Under the pieces are notes generated by a model. That model saw only the letters and a program-made list of their open reading frames with translations, searched no databases and was not told the DNA's origin. A program made the translations under genes and the position numbers. 64,000 nucleotides of DNA from Streptomyces sp. NBC_01428 (GTDB lineage Bacteria > Actinomycetota > Actinomycetes > Streptomycetales > Streptomycetaceae): positions 5,394,001 to 5,458,000 of the forward strand of contig NZ_CP109499.1 of NCBI RefSeq assembly GCF_036231965.1, in the 5' to 3' direction. Below are positions 7,652-15,785 of this stretch, piece after piece. Positions within the stretch are counted from its first letter, which is position 1. Each line of letters begins with the position of its first letter.

Positions 7652-9514
7652 GTGAGCAGCTCGCGGTACGAGCAGTACGAGACGTACGGACCGACCGGTG
7701 GCGCCGACGCCACCACGGTCGTCGACGCCACCGGCGCCGCCGTGACCGCCGGCCCGCCCCCCGGAGCCGCCGCGCCCGGTGGACGCCACGCGCGCGTCCC
7801 GGTCCCCGCGCGGGACACGGCGGACGGGCCGGGCGGGGCGGTCCCGCCGCCGGGATCCGGAGAGGTCCGCGCGGCACACGAGGCGTACGGCGCATACTCC
7901 GGCTCCGCATCCGGCTCCGCATCCGGCTCCGAATCCGGCTCGGGCTCCCGTCCGGGTTCCGGCTCGGGCTCCGGCCATGTGGAGTACGTGCGCTGGGAGC
8001 CGTACGGCCACGGGTACGCCGACACCTACCGCCCGGCGTACGAGGCACGCACGCCAGGACACCGGGCGCCGGACACGCCCGGTGCGCCCGCCTCCGGGGC
8101 TCACCGGGGCTTCGCCGAACCCGCCGGCCCCGCCGCCCCCACCGAGCCGTTGCTCCCGCGCCAGTACACGGACGCGCCCGCCCAGGCCGGCCCGGACGTG
8201 CACGGGAGGGGTTTCGCGCAGGCCGACACCGTCGCCGACGGAAGCGGGTTCGCGCGGGCCGACACCGTCGTGCTCACCGACCCGATCGCCTTCGCGGACA
8301 CCGTGGTCGTCACCGTGCCCGACCGCGGGGCCGTGCGACCCGACGCGGGCGACGGGATCCGTCCGGCCGGCGGACGGGCCGACGCGCGCCGCGCGGCCCG
8401 GCGCAAGCGCGTCACCGACCGGCCCGACGCGCTGCGCCGACTGCTCCCGCAGGCCCTGGTCGTCGCCTTCCTGGCCGGCGGCACCTCCGCGTTCGTCGCC
8501 AGCGACAAGGCGATCGAGCTCAGCGTCGACGGCAGACCCCGCACGCTGCACACCTTCGCCGACGACGTGACGGAGCTGCTCGCCGACGAGGGCGTGAAGG
8601 TGGGCGCCCACGACGTCGTCGCGCCCGCCCCCGGCACACCCCTGTCGAACGGCGACGAGGTCGCGGTGCACTACGGACGCCCGGTGAGCCTCACCATCGA
8701 CGGCACCCAGCGCCGGGTGTGGACCACCGCGCACACCGTCGAGGGGGCGCTCAGACAGCTGGGGGTGCGTGCGGAGGGCGCCTACCTGTCGGCCTCGCGC
8801 TCCCAGCCGATCGGGCGCACGGGGCTGGAGCTCGACGTGCGCACCGAGCGCACCGTCACGATCATGGCCGACGGCCGGGCGCGGACCATCCGCACGAACG
8901 CGGCGAGCGTGGGCGAGGCCGTCGAGGCGGCCGGGATCACCCTGCACGGGCAGGACACCACATCGGTCCCGGCCGGGAGCTTCCCGCGCGACGGGCAGAC
9001 GGTCACCGTCCTGCGGGTCACCGGGACCCGGGAGGTCCGCGAGGAACGGATCCCGTTCGAGGTCCGGCGCACCGAGGACGCCTCCTTGTTCAAGGGCACC
9101 GAGGTGGTCGAACGCCCCGGCCGGTTCGGGGCGCGGCGCGTGACGTACGCGCTGCGGACCGTCAACGGCGTCCACGAGAAGCCGCGCCGCATCCGCGCCG
9201 AGGTGGTGCGGGAGCCGCAGGTCCAGCTGGTCAGGGTCGGTACGAAGCCGCATCCGGCCTCCGTCGACGGCGCCGACCACCTGAACTGGTCCGGCCTCGC
9301 CGCGTGCGAGTCCGGCGGCCGGCCCGGCGCGGTGGACCCGTCGGGCACCTACGGCGGCCTCTACCAGTTCGACACCCACACCTGGCAGACCCTCGGCGGC
9401 AGCGGACGCCCCCAGGACGCGTCCGCCGCCGAGCAGACGCTGCGCGCGAAGAAGCTGTACGTACGCCGGGGGGCGAGCCCCTGGCCGCACTGCGGCGCCC
9501 GCCTCCACGGCTGA
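7652..9514 (+). CDS. Membrane-anchored resuscitation-promoting factor (RpfB-like: DUF348, G5, Rpf)
   Basis: A muralytic lytic transglycosylase that helps cell-wall remodelling at germination or regrowth. GTG 7652 (VSSSRYEQYE) is preferred over an open frame 31 codons longer. The first about 260 residues are disordered, with Ser-Gly repeats (7899-7975) and three DTV-containing repeats. A membrane anchor (residues about 267-290) follows. Three DUF348 segments come next, then a G5-like segment (REVREERIPFEVRR). Residues about 543-620 form the Rpf domain: LNWSGLAACESGG with catalytic Glu553, YGGLYQFDTHTW, and WPHCG at the end. RpfB of mycobacteria has the same order but a much shorter N-terminus. 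Confidence 0.93.
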   Translation: MSSSRYEQYETYGPTGGADATTVVDATGAAVTAGPPPGAAAPGGRHARVPVPARDTADGPGGAVPPPGSGEVRAAHEAYGAYSGSASGSASGSESGSGSRPGSGSGSGHVEYVRWEPYGHGYADTYRPAYEARTPGHRAPDTPGAPASGAHRGFAEPAGPAAPTEPLLPRQYTDAPAQAGPDVHGRGFAQADTVADGSGFARADTVVLTDPIAFADTVVVTVPDRGAVRPDAGDGIRPAGGRADARRAARRKRVTDRPDALRRLLPQALVVAFLAGGTSAFVASDKAIELSVDGRPRTLHTFADDVTELLADEGVKVGAHDVVAPAPGTPLSNGDEVAVHYGRPVSLTIDGTQRRVWTTAHTVEGALRQLGVRAEGAYLSASRSQPIGRTGLELDVRTERTVTIMADGRARTIRTNAASVGEAVEAAGITLHGQDTTSVPAGSFPRDGQTVTVLRVTGTREVREERIPFEVRRTEDASLFKGTEVVERPGRFGARRVTYALRTVNGVHEKPRRIRAEVVREPQVQLVRVGTKPHPASVDGADHLNWSGLAACESGGRPGAVDPSGTYGGLYQFDTHTWQTLGGSGRPQDASAAEQTLRAKKLYVRRGASPWPHCGARLHG

Positions 9515-9668
9515 GCCCGTCCGGCGGTTCGTCCCGCTCTCCCCGGACGGGACCCGACTCCGTTCGAACGCCGGGGAGCCGGCCGGAGTCCCCGCCGCGG
9601 GGGACGCGCCCCGCGCCCGGTGAGGGGCGTGAGCTCGGCGGGGGGTTCCGCACCCGTACCCTTGGGGC

Positions 9669-10649
9669 GTGACCAGCCCCACCCCCGACGCCCTCCTGGG
9701 CCCCGCCGACGTCCGCGAACTCGCGGCAGCACTCGGCGTACGGCCCACCAAGCAGCGCGGCCAGAACTTTGTGATCGACGCGAACACGGTGCGCCGCATC
9801 GTGCGGACCGCGGAGGTGCGGCCCGACGACGTGGTCGTGGAGGTGGGACCCGGCCTCGGCTCGCTGACGCTGGGCCTGCTGGAGACGGCCGACCGGGTCG
9901 TCGCCGTCGAGATCGACGACGTCCTCGCGAGCGCCCTGCCCGCGACGGTGGCGGCGCGCATGCCCGAGCGGGCCGACCGTTTCACGCTGGTCCACTCGGA
10001 CGCCATGCAGGTCCGGGAACTGCCGGGCCCGCCGCCGACCGCCCTGGTCGCGAATCTCCCGTACAACGTCGCCGTGCCCGTCCTGCTGCACATGCTCGAC
10101 ACCTTCCCGACCATCGAGCGCACCCTCGTGATGGTCCAGGCGGAGGTCGCCGACCGGCTCGCCGCGGCGCCCGGTTCGAAGGTGTACGGCGTGCCGTCCG
10201 TGAAGGCGAACTGGTACGCGGAGGTCAAGCGCGCCGGTTCCATCGGCCGCAACGTCTTCTGGCCGGCGCCCAACGTCGACAGCGGGCTCGTGTCGCTCAC
10301 CCGGCGTGCCGAGCCGGTCTCCACGGCCGCCCGGAAGAACGACGTGTTCGCGGCGGTGGACGCGGCCTTCGCGCAGCGCCGCAAGACGCTGCGCGCCGCC
10401 CTCGCCGGATGGGCCGGTTCGGCCCCGGCGGCCGAGGCCGCGCTGGTCGCCGCCGGTGTCTCCCCGCAGGCCCGCGGGGAGTCCCTGACGGTCGAGGAGT
10501 TCGCCCGGATCGCGGAGAACCGCGGCGACGCGAAGGGCGCCGACACCAGGAACGCCCGCCGGTACCGCCCCGAGACCGAGCACACCGAGCACCCTGCGCA
10601 CGCCGAGCACACCGAGCACACCGAGCACGAGGAGTCGACCCAGCCGTGA
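9669..10649 (+). CDS. rsmA: 16S rRNA (adenine1518/1519-N6)-dimethyltransferase RsmA (KsgA)
   Basis: A 326-residue SAM methyltransferase that dimethylates two adjacent adenines near the 3' end of 16S rRNA. KQRGQNFVID, EVGPGLGSLT (SAM loop), ANLPYNVAVPVL (the NLPY catalytic motif) and AAFAQRRKTLRAAL are all present. The C-terminus carries an unusual His-Glu-Thr repeat tail (TEHTEHPAHAEHTEH) after the normal end. The start is GTG 9669. The stop TGA overlaps the GTG of ispE by two bases, so the two are translationally coupled. Confidence 0.95.
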   Translation: MTSPTPDALLGPADVRELAAALGVRPTKQRGQNFVIDANTVRRIVRTAEVRPDDVVVEVGPGLGSLTLGLLETADRVVAVEIDDVLASALPATVAARMPERADRFTLVHSDAMQVRELPGPPPTALVANLPYNVAVPVLLHMLDTFPTIERTLVMVQAEVADRLAAAPGSKVYGVPSVKANWYAEVKRAGSIGRNVFWPAPNVDSGLVSLTRRAEPVSTAARKNDVFAAVDAAFAQRRKTLRAALAGWAGSAPAAEAALVAAGVSPQARGESLTVEEFARIAENRGDAKGADTRNARRYRPETEHTEHPAHAEHTEHTEHEESTQP

Positions 10650-11548
10650 CGGAGACGGTGACGGTACGCGTCCCTGCCAAGGTCAACGTCCAGCTCGCGG
10701 TCGGCGGTGTCCGCCCCGACGGTTTCCACGACCTGGCCAACGTGTTTCTCGCGGTCGGCCTCTACGACGAGGTCACGGTCACCCCGGCCGACGAGCTGCG
10801 CGTCACCTGCGCGGGCCCGGACGCCGGCCAGGTGCCCCTGGACCGTACGAACCTCGCGGCCCGTGCCGCCCTCGAACTCGCCCGCCGGTACGGCGTCGAT
10901 CCCGCCGTCCACCTCCACATCGCCAAGGACATCCCCGTCGCCGGCGGCATGGCGGGCGGCAGCGCGGACGGGGCCGCCGCGCTCCTCGCCTGCGACGCAC
11001 TGTGGGGCACGAACGCCTCGCGTGACGAACTCCTCGACATCTGCGCCGAGTTGGGCAGTGACGTGCCGTTCAGCCTGGTGGGCGGGGCGGCGCTCGGCAC
11101 CGGCCGGGGCGAGCAGCTGCGCGCCCTGGAGGTCGGCGGGAGCTTCCACTGGGTGTTCGCGATGGCCGAGCACGGGCTGTCGACCCCGGCGGTCTTCCGG
11201 GAGTTCGACCGGATGCACGAGGGGGCGCCCGTCCCGGAGCCGGTCGCCTCGCAGGACCTGCTGGACGCCCTGGCGAAGGGGGACGCAGCGGCCCTCGCGA
11301 GTACCGTCTCCAACGATCTCCAGCCCGCGGCCCTCTCGCTCTTCCCCGCCCTCGCCGACACCCTCGTCGCGGGCCGCTCGGCCGGCGCGCTCGCCGCGCT
11401 CGTCTCCGGCTCGGGGCCGACCACGGCGTTCCTCGCCCCGGACGCGGTGGCCGCGCGCACGGTCGCCGAGGCGCTGAGCGCGTCGGGCACCTGCCGGTCG
11501 GTCCGCGTCACCCGGTCCCCGGCACCCGGCGCGCACGTCCTCGGCTGA
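10646..11548 (+). CDS. ispE: 4-diphosphocytidyl-2-C-methyl-D-erythritol kinase IspE
   Basis: The GHMP kinase of the MEP isoprenoid pathway, 300 residues. It phosphorylates the 2-hydroxyl of CDP-ME with ATP. The N-terminal RVPAKVNVQL, the ATP loop PVAGGMAGGSADGAAAL and the C-terminal VSGSGPTTAFL motif are in place. GTG 10646 overlaps the rsmA stop (GTGA), which fixes the start. The rsmA-ispE pairing is usual in actinobacteria. Confidence 0.95.
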   Translation: MTETVTVRVPAKVNVQLAVGGVRPDGFHDLANVFLAVGLYDEVTVTPADELRVTCAGPDAGQVPLDRTNLAARAALELARRYGVDPAVHLHIAKDIPVAGGMAGGSADGAAALLACDALWGTNASRDELLDICAELGSDVPFSLVGGAALGTGRGEQLRALEVGGSFHWVFAMAEHGLSTPAVFREFDRMHEGAPVPEPVASQDLLDALAKGDAAALASTVSNDLQPAALSLFPALADTLVAGRSAGALAALVSGSGPTTAFLAPDAVAARTVAEALSASGTCRSVRVTRSPAPGAHVLG

Positions 11549-11672
11549 CCTGCGGACCGGCCCCCGACGGGCCGGGAACGGGCAGGGAAGGGCGAGGGGG
11601 AGCGCGCGGGAGGGGACGCCCGGCTCGCGGACTACCCTTGAGGGTCGATCGTCCCCCTTGTTCAGGAGAGAA

Positions 11673-13478
11673 ATGGCCGTCAACCTGGTCAATGTCGAGT
11701 CCGTCAGCAAGGTGTACGGCACCCGTGCGCTGCTCGACGGGGTCTCCCTCGGCGTCAGCGAGGGGGACCGCATCGGCGTGGTCGGCCGGAACGGCGACGG
11801 CAAGACCACCCTGATCCGCATGATCGCCAAGCTGGAGGAGGCGGATACCGGTCGGGTCACCCACTCCGGGGGCCTGCACACCGGCGTCCTCACCCAGCAC
11901 GACTCGCTCGACCCCACCGCCACCGTCCGCCACGAGGTCATCCGCGACATGGCGGACCACGAGTGGGCGGGCAACGCCAAGATCAGGGACGTGCTGACGG
12001 GTCTCTTCGGCGGCCTCGACCTGCCCGGCTTCCCGCAGGGCCTCGACACCGTGATCGGCCCGCTCTCGGGTGGCGAGCGGCGCCGCATCGCACTCGCCAA
12101 GCTCCTCATCGAGGAGCAGGACCTGATCATCCTCGACGAGCCCACCAACCACCTGGACGTCGAGGGCATCGCCTGGCTCGCCCAGCACCTGCGCGAGCGC
12201 CGTTCCGCGCTCGTCTGCGTGACCCACGACCGGTGGTTCCTCGACCAGGTCTGCACCCGCATGTGGGACGTGCAGAAGGGCGCGGTCTACGAGTACGAGG
12301 GCGGCTACTCGGACTACGTGTTCGCCCGGGCCGAGCGGGAGCGCATCGCCGCGACCGAGGAGGTCAAGCGGCAGAACCTGGTCCGCAAGGAACTGGCGTG
12401 GCTGCGGCGCGGCGCCCCCGCCCGCACGTCCAAGCCCCGCTTCCGCGTCGAGGCCGCCAACGAGCTGATCGCCGACGTGCCGCCGCCCCGCGACAAGAGC
12501 GAGCTGATGCGCTTCGCCGGTACGCGGCTCGGCAAGACCGTCTTCGAGCTGGAGGACGTCACCGTGCAGGCCGGGCCCAAGGTGCTGCTCAAGCACCTGA
12601 CCTGGCAGCTCGGCCCGGGCGACCGGGTCGGCCTCGTCGGCGTGAACGGCGCGGGCAAGACGTCCCTGCTGCGCGCCCTGGCCGACGCCGCCCGCAGCGG
12701 CGGCGAACAGCAGCCCGCCGCCGGCCGGATCGTCACCGGCAAGACGGTGAAGCTCGCCTACCTCTCCCAGGAGGTCGCCGAACTCGACCCCACCTGGCGG
12801 GTCCTCCAGGCCGTCCAGTCGGTCCGCGACCGCGTCGACCTCGGCACCGGGCGTGAACTGACCGCCGGGCAGCTGTGCGAGACGTTCGGCTTCAACAAGG
12901 AGAAGCAGTGGACGCCGGTCGGCGACCTCAGCGGTGGTGAGCGCCGTCGGCTCCAGCTGCTGCGTCTGCTGATGGACGAGCCGAACGTCCTCTTCCTCGA
13001 CGAGCCCACGAACGACCTCGACATCGAGACCCTCACGCAGCTGGAGGACCTCCTCGACGGCTGGCCCGGCTCCATGATCGTGATCTCCCACGACCGCTTC
13101 TTCGTCGAGCGCACCACCGACAACGTGTTCGCGCTCCTCGGGGACGGCACGCTGCGCATGCTGCCGCGCGGGATCGACGAGTACCTGGAGCGGCGCCGGA
13201 AGATGGAGGAGGTGGCCGCGGCCGCCGTCCTCGCCGCCGCCCCCGCCCCCGTCAAGTCGGCCTCCGCGGCCGACGCGCGGGCCGCGAAGAAGGAACTCCA
13301 GAAGATCGAGCGGCAGCTGGACAAGATGTCCGAGAAGGAGACCAAGCTGCACGCGCAGATCGCCGACAACGCCACGGACTTCGGGAAGGTCGCCCAACTC
13401 GACGCCGAGCTGCGCGAGTTGACCGGCGAGCGCGAGGAGCTGGAGATGCGCTGGCTGGAACTGGCCGAGGACGCGTGA
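11673..13478 (+). CDS. ABC-F family ATPase (Uup/Ettl-like, no membrane domain)
   Basis: A 601-residue tandem ABC protein with no transmembrane segment. ABC1 has GRNGDGKTT (residues 38-46), LSGGERRRIAL and LDEPTNHLD. ABC2 has GVNGAGKTS, LSGGERRRLQL and LDEPTNDLD. The C-terminal 75 residues (AAKKELQKIERQLDKM, then ELRELTGEREELEM) predict a coiled coil, as in Uup-type proteins. ABC-F proteins act on the ribosome or on DNA. This one looks like the housekeeping type rather than an antibiotic-resistance ABC-F, though I cannot exclude resistance. ATG 11673 follows AGGAGAG. A strong hairpin after the stop ends the unit. Confidence 0.9.
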   Translation: MAVNLVNVESVSKVYGTRALLDGVSLGVSEGDRIGVVGRNGDGKTTLIRMIAKLEEADTGRVTHSGGLHTGVLTQHDSLDPTATVRHEVIRDMADHEWAGNAKIRDVLTGLFGGLDLPGFPQGLDTVIGPLSGGERRRIALAKLLIEEQDLIILDEPTNHLDVEGIAWLAQHLRERRSALVCVTHDRWFLDQVCTRMWDVQKGAVYEYEGGYSDYVFARAERERIAATEEVKRQNLVRKELAWLRRGAPARTSKPRFRVEAANELIADVPPPRDKSELMRFAGTRLGKTVFELEDVTVQAGPKVLLKHLTWQLGPGDRVGLVGVNGAGKTSLLRALADAARSGGEQQPAAGRIVTGKTVKLAYLSQEVAELDPTWRVLQAVQSVRDRVDLGTGRELTAGQLCETFGFNKEKQWTPVGDLSGGERRRLQLLRLLMDEPNVLFLDEPTNDLDIETLTQLEDLLDGWPGSMIVISHDRFFVERTTDNVFALLGDGTLRMLPRGIDEYLERRRKMEEVAAAAVLAAAPAPVKSASAADARAAKKELQKIERQLDKMSEKETKLHAQIADNATDFGKVAQLDAELRELTGEREELEMRWLELAEDA

Positions 13479-13834
13479 CTCCCGGGGGCGCCCGCCCGGC
13501 GTGATCCTCGGGCGCGCACGGCTCACCGGGACGGCGTACGCCTCCCGGTGGGCGCCCCCGTGTTGAGGGGCGCGCCCCTCCCCGTCGCCGGGGAGGAACC
13601 GCCTCACCGGCGGAGAAGATCCCCCGCGCTTCCGGCGTGAAGGCCCCGTGAAGACGCGTAACGACGGCATCACAGCCCGGTTCTCCCTTGGGAACAGGGC
13701 GCGCACCGGCCCCCTGCCCGCGCCCCCCGCAGTGATAGAAAGAGCCGTCTGAGAACAGTCTGAGAACCACCGGGTGTGGCGGAGATCCAGTGCCGCCGAT
13801 GGGGCGCCACATCAGTGAAGAGGGGGAAGCGCTG
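13479..13834. promoter_or_regulatory. Intergenic: nested terminator hairpin, then probable promoter with tandem repeat
   Basis: GGGGGCGCCC at 13484-13493 pairs with its complement at 13550-13559, enclosing a second 8-bp pair (13524-13531 with 13543-13550). This looks like the terminator of the ABC-F gene. The rest should hold the promoter of the PQQ-propeller gene. Two adjacent 11-base direct repeats (13747-13757 and 13758-13768, GTCTGAGAACA/C) lie about 70 bases before its start. No other gene is visible here. Confidence 0.5.
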
Positions 13835-15706
13835 ATGAGTCAGCCGCCGAGTCAGCCGCCGCAGGGCGGGTTCGGAGCACCGCAGGACCAGCCGCCGCAG
13901 GGCGGTTCCGGCACACCGCAGGACCCGCGCTCACAGGGCGGCTTCGGCACACCGCAGCCTCCGCCCCAGCAGCCGCCGCAGACCCCGCCCGCGGGTCCGC
14001 CGCCGGCCGCGCCGCCCACCACGCCTCCGCCGCCGCAGGGCGCACCGCCGCCCCCGCAGCCCGGCTACGGCTACCCGCAGCAGCCGGGACCGTACGGACA
14101 GCCGCAGCAGCCCGGTCCGTACGGGCAGCCGCAGCAGCCGGGCCCGTACGCCCAGCCCGGGCCCTACGGCCAGCCCGGCCCGTACGGCTACCCGCAGCAG
14201 CAGCCGGGCTACGGCTACCCGCAGCAGCCCACGTACCCGGGCGGTCCCGGCACCCCGCCGCCCGGCGGTTCGAAGAACCCGTTCAAGGGCAGGCCCGGGC
14301 TCGTCATCGCGGCGGCCGTGGCCGGACTGCTCGTCGTCGGCGGCACCGTATGGGCCGTCACGAGCGGCGGTGACGACGGGAAGAAGCCCGTCGCCAAGGA
14401 GAGCCCGAGCGGGAGCCCGAAGGCGTCCGCGTCGGACGACCCGGTCAACCCCGGAGACGGCAGCGGCAACGGCGGCACGGACGACGAGAACCTGAACGCC
14501 GGCCGCAAGCCGGGCGAGGCGAAGGTGCTCTGGTACAAGTCCGCCCCGGACGCACCCGGTTCGGGTGCCGACGCGCCCGGCCTGTGGATCACCGGCAAGG
14601 CGGCGGTCAAGGCCGCGTACAAGCAGGTCTTCGCGTTCGACGTCGGCAACGGCAAGCCGGCCTGGGACGCGCTGACGTTCCCGCAGAAGATCTGCGCCGC
14701 CACCCCGCAGAAGACGTCCGACGACAAGGTCGTCATCGCGTACATGAGCGGCTCCACCAGCAGCGCCAAGTGCAACCAGCTCCAGCAGATCGACCTGAAC
14801 ACCGGTGCCAAGGGCTGGAGCGGGAAGGTCGCCGACGGCGGCCTGTTCGACAGCGCGCTCTCCGTCGAGCTGTCCATCACCGGCGACACCCTGACCGTCG
14901 GCCGCTCGATGTCCGGCACGGCGTACGACGTCTCCAGCGGCAAGAAGCTGTGGGACAAGGAGAAGTACGGTGCCAGTTGCTACCCGGCCGGGTTCGCCGG
15001 CGGCAGCAAGCTGCTCTCCGTCGCGTCCTGCGGCGCCGGCAGCGACACCGAGCACGACGAGGTCCAGGAACTGGACCCCGCCACCGGCCACGTGAAGTGG
15101 ACGACGAAGATCGCCAAGGGCTGGAAGGTCCAGCGCGCCTACTCCGTCGACCCGGTCGTCCTCTACCTGACCAACGACGCGAAGAAGACCGTCAACGTCA
15201 GTGTCCTGAACGACAGCAACGGCAGCATCCGCGCGCAGCTCAAGAGCGACGACGGGTTCGCGCCCGAGTGCGGCTTCGCGATCCTCAGCCGCGACCTGAC
15301 GGGCTGCTTCGGCGCCGTCGCCGACGCGACCACGCTGTACCTCCCGACCGACGAGAAGACCGGGGCCAACGAGGTCGTCGCGTTCGACCTGGCGACCGGC
15401 AAGGAGAAGTGGCGGGTCAAGTCCCCCGCGGACGCCACGATGATGCCGATGCGGACGGAGGGCGGCACCCTCGTCGCCTACGTCGAGGCGTCCTACGACG
15501 GCGGCGGACGCGTCGTGTCCGTCCCGACGACCGGCAGCCACAAGCCCAGCACGCTCCTCCAGAACCCGCAGGGCACGGCGAACATCGAGAGCAGCTTCTT
15601 CTCGAAGGCCGTCGACTACGTGGACGGGCGGTTCTACATCTCCACCACCCGGCTGACGGGCAACGACGAGGCGAAGGAGAAGCTGATGCTGGCTTACGGC
15701 AAGTGA
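13835..15706 (+). CDS. Proline-rich membrane protein with extracytoplasmic PQQ-like beta-propeller (first copy)
   Basis: A 623-residue protein. Residues 1-155 are Pro/Gln/Gly/Tyr-rich with YGQPQQPGP-type repeats. One membrane span lies at about 158-180 (LVIAAAVAGLLVVGG), followed by a Ser/Asp/Gly linker. A C-terminal domain of about 430 residues has repeated blade motifs such as ELDPATGHVKW, DLNTGAKGW and FDLATGKEKWRV, typical of PQQ-like (YVTN/BamB-like) propellers. No PQQ enzyme active site is evident, so a binding or scaffold role is more likely than a dehydrogenase. ATG 13835 follows GAAGAGGGGGAA. It is paralogous to the next gene. Confidence 0.85.
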   Translation: MSQPPSQPPQGGFGAPQDQPPQGGSGTPQDPRSQGGFGTPQPPPQQPPQTPPAGPPPAAPPTTPPPPQGAPPPPQPGYGYPQQPGPYGQPQQPGPYGQPQQPGPYAQPGPYGQPGPYGYPQQQPGYGYPQQPTYPGGPGTPPPGGSKNPFKGRPGLVIAAAVAGLLVVGGTVWAVTSGGDDGKKPVAKESPSGSPKASASDDPVNPGDGSGNGGTDDENLNAGRKPGEAKVLWYKSAPDAPGSGADAPGLWITGKAAVKAAYKQVFAFDVGNGKPAWDALTFPQKICAATPQKTSDDKVVIAYMSGSTSSAKCNQLQQIDLNTGAKGWSGKVADGGLFDSALSVELSITGDTLTVGRSMSGTAYDVSSGKKLWDKEKYGASCYPAGFAGGSKLLSVASCGAGSDTEHDEVQELDPATGHVKWTTKIAKGWKVQRAYSVDPVVLYLTNDAKKTVNVSVLNDSNGSIRAQLKSDDGFAPECGFAILSRDLTGCFGAVADATTLYLPTDEKTGANEVVAFDLATGKEKWRVKSPADATMMPMRTEGGTLVAYVEASYDGGGRVVSVPTTGSHKPSTLLQNPQGTANIESSFFSKAVDYVDGRFYISTTRLTGNDEAKEKLMLAYGK

Positions 15707-15785
15707 CCGCAGCCCGCCTCCCCTTACCGCGCGATCCCCGCGCGCACCGGCCCGCCGCCCCTTCGTCCCCCGAGGTACCCACGCC

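Noticed and set aside
7610..12262. 1550-residue leftward open frame across rpf, rsmA, ispE and ABC-F
   Set aside because: It is antisense to four recognised genes, Arg/Gly/Pro-rich, and has no domain; a G+C-rich artefact.
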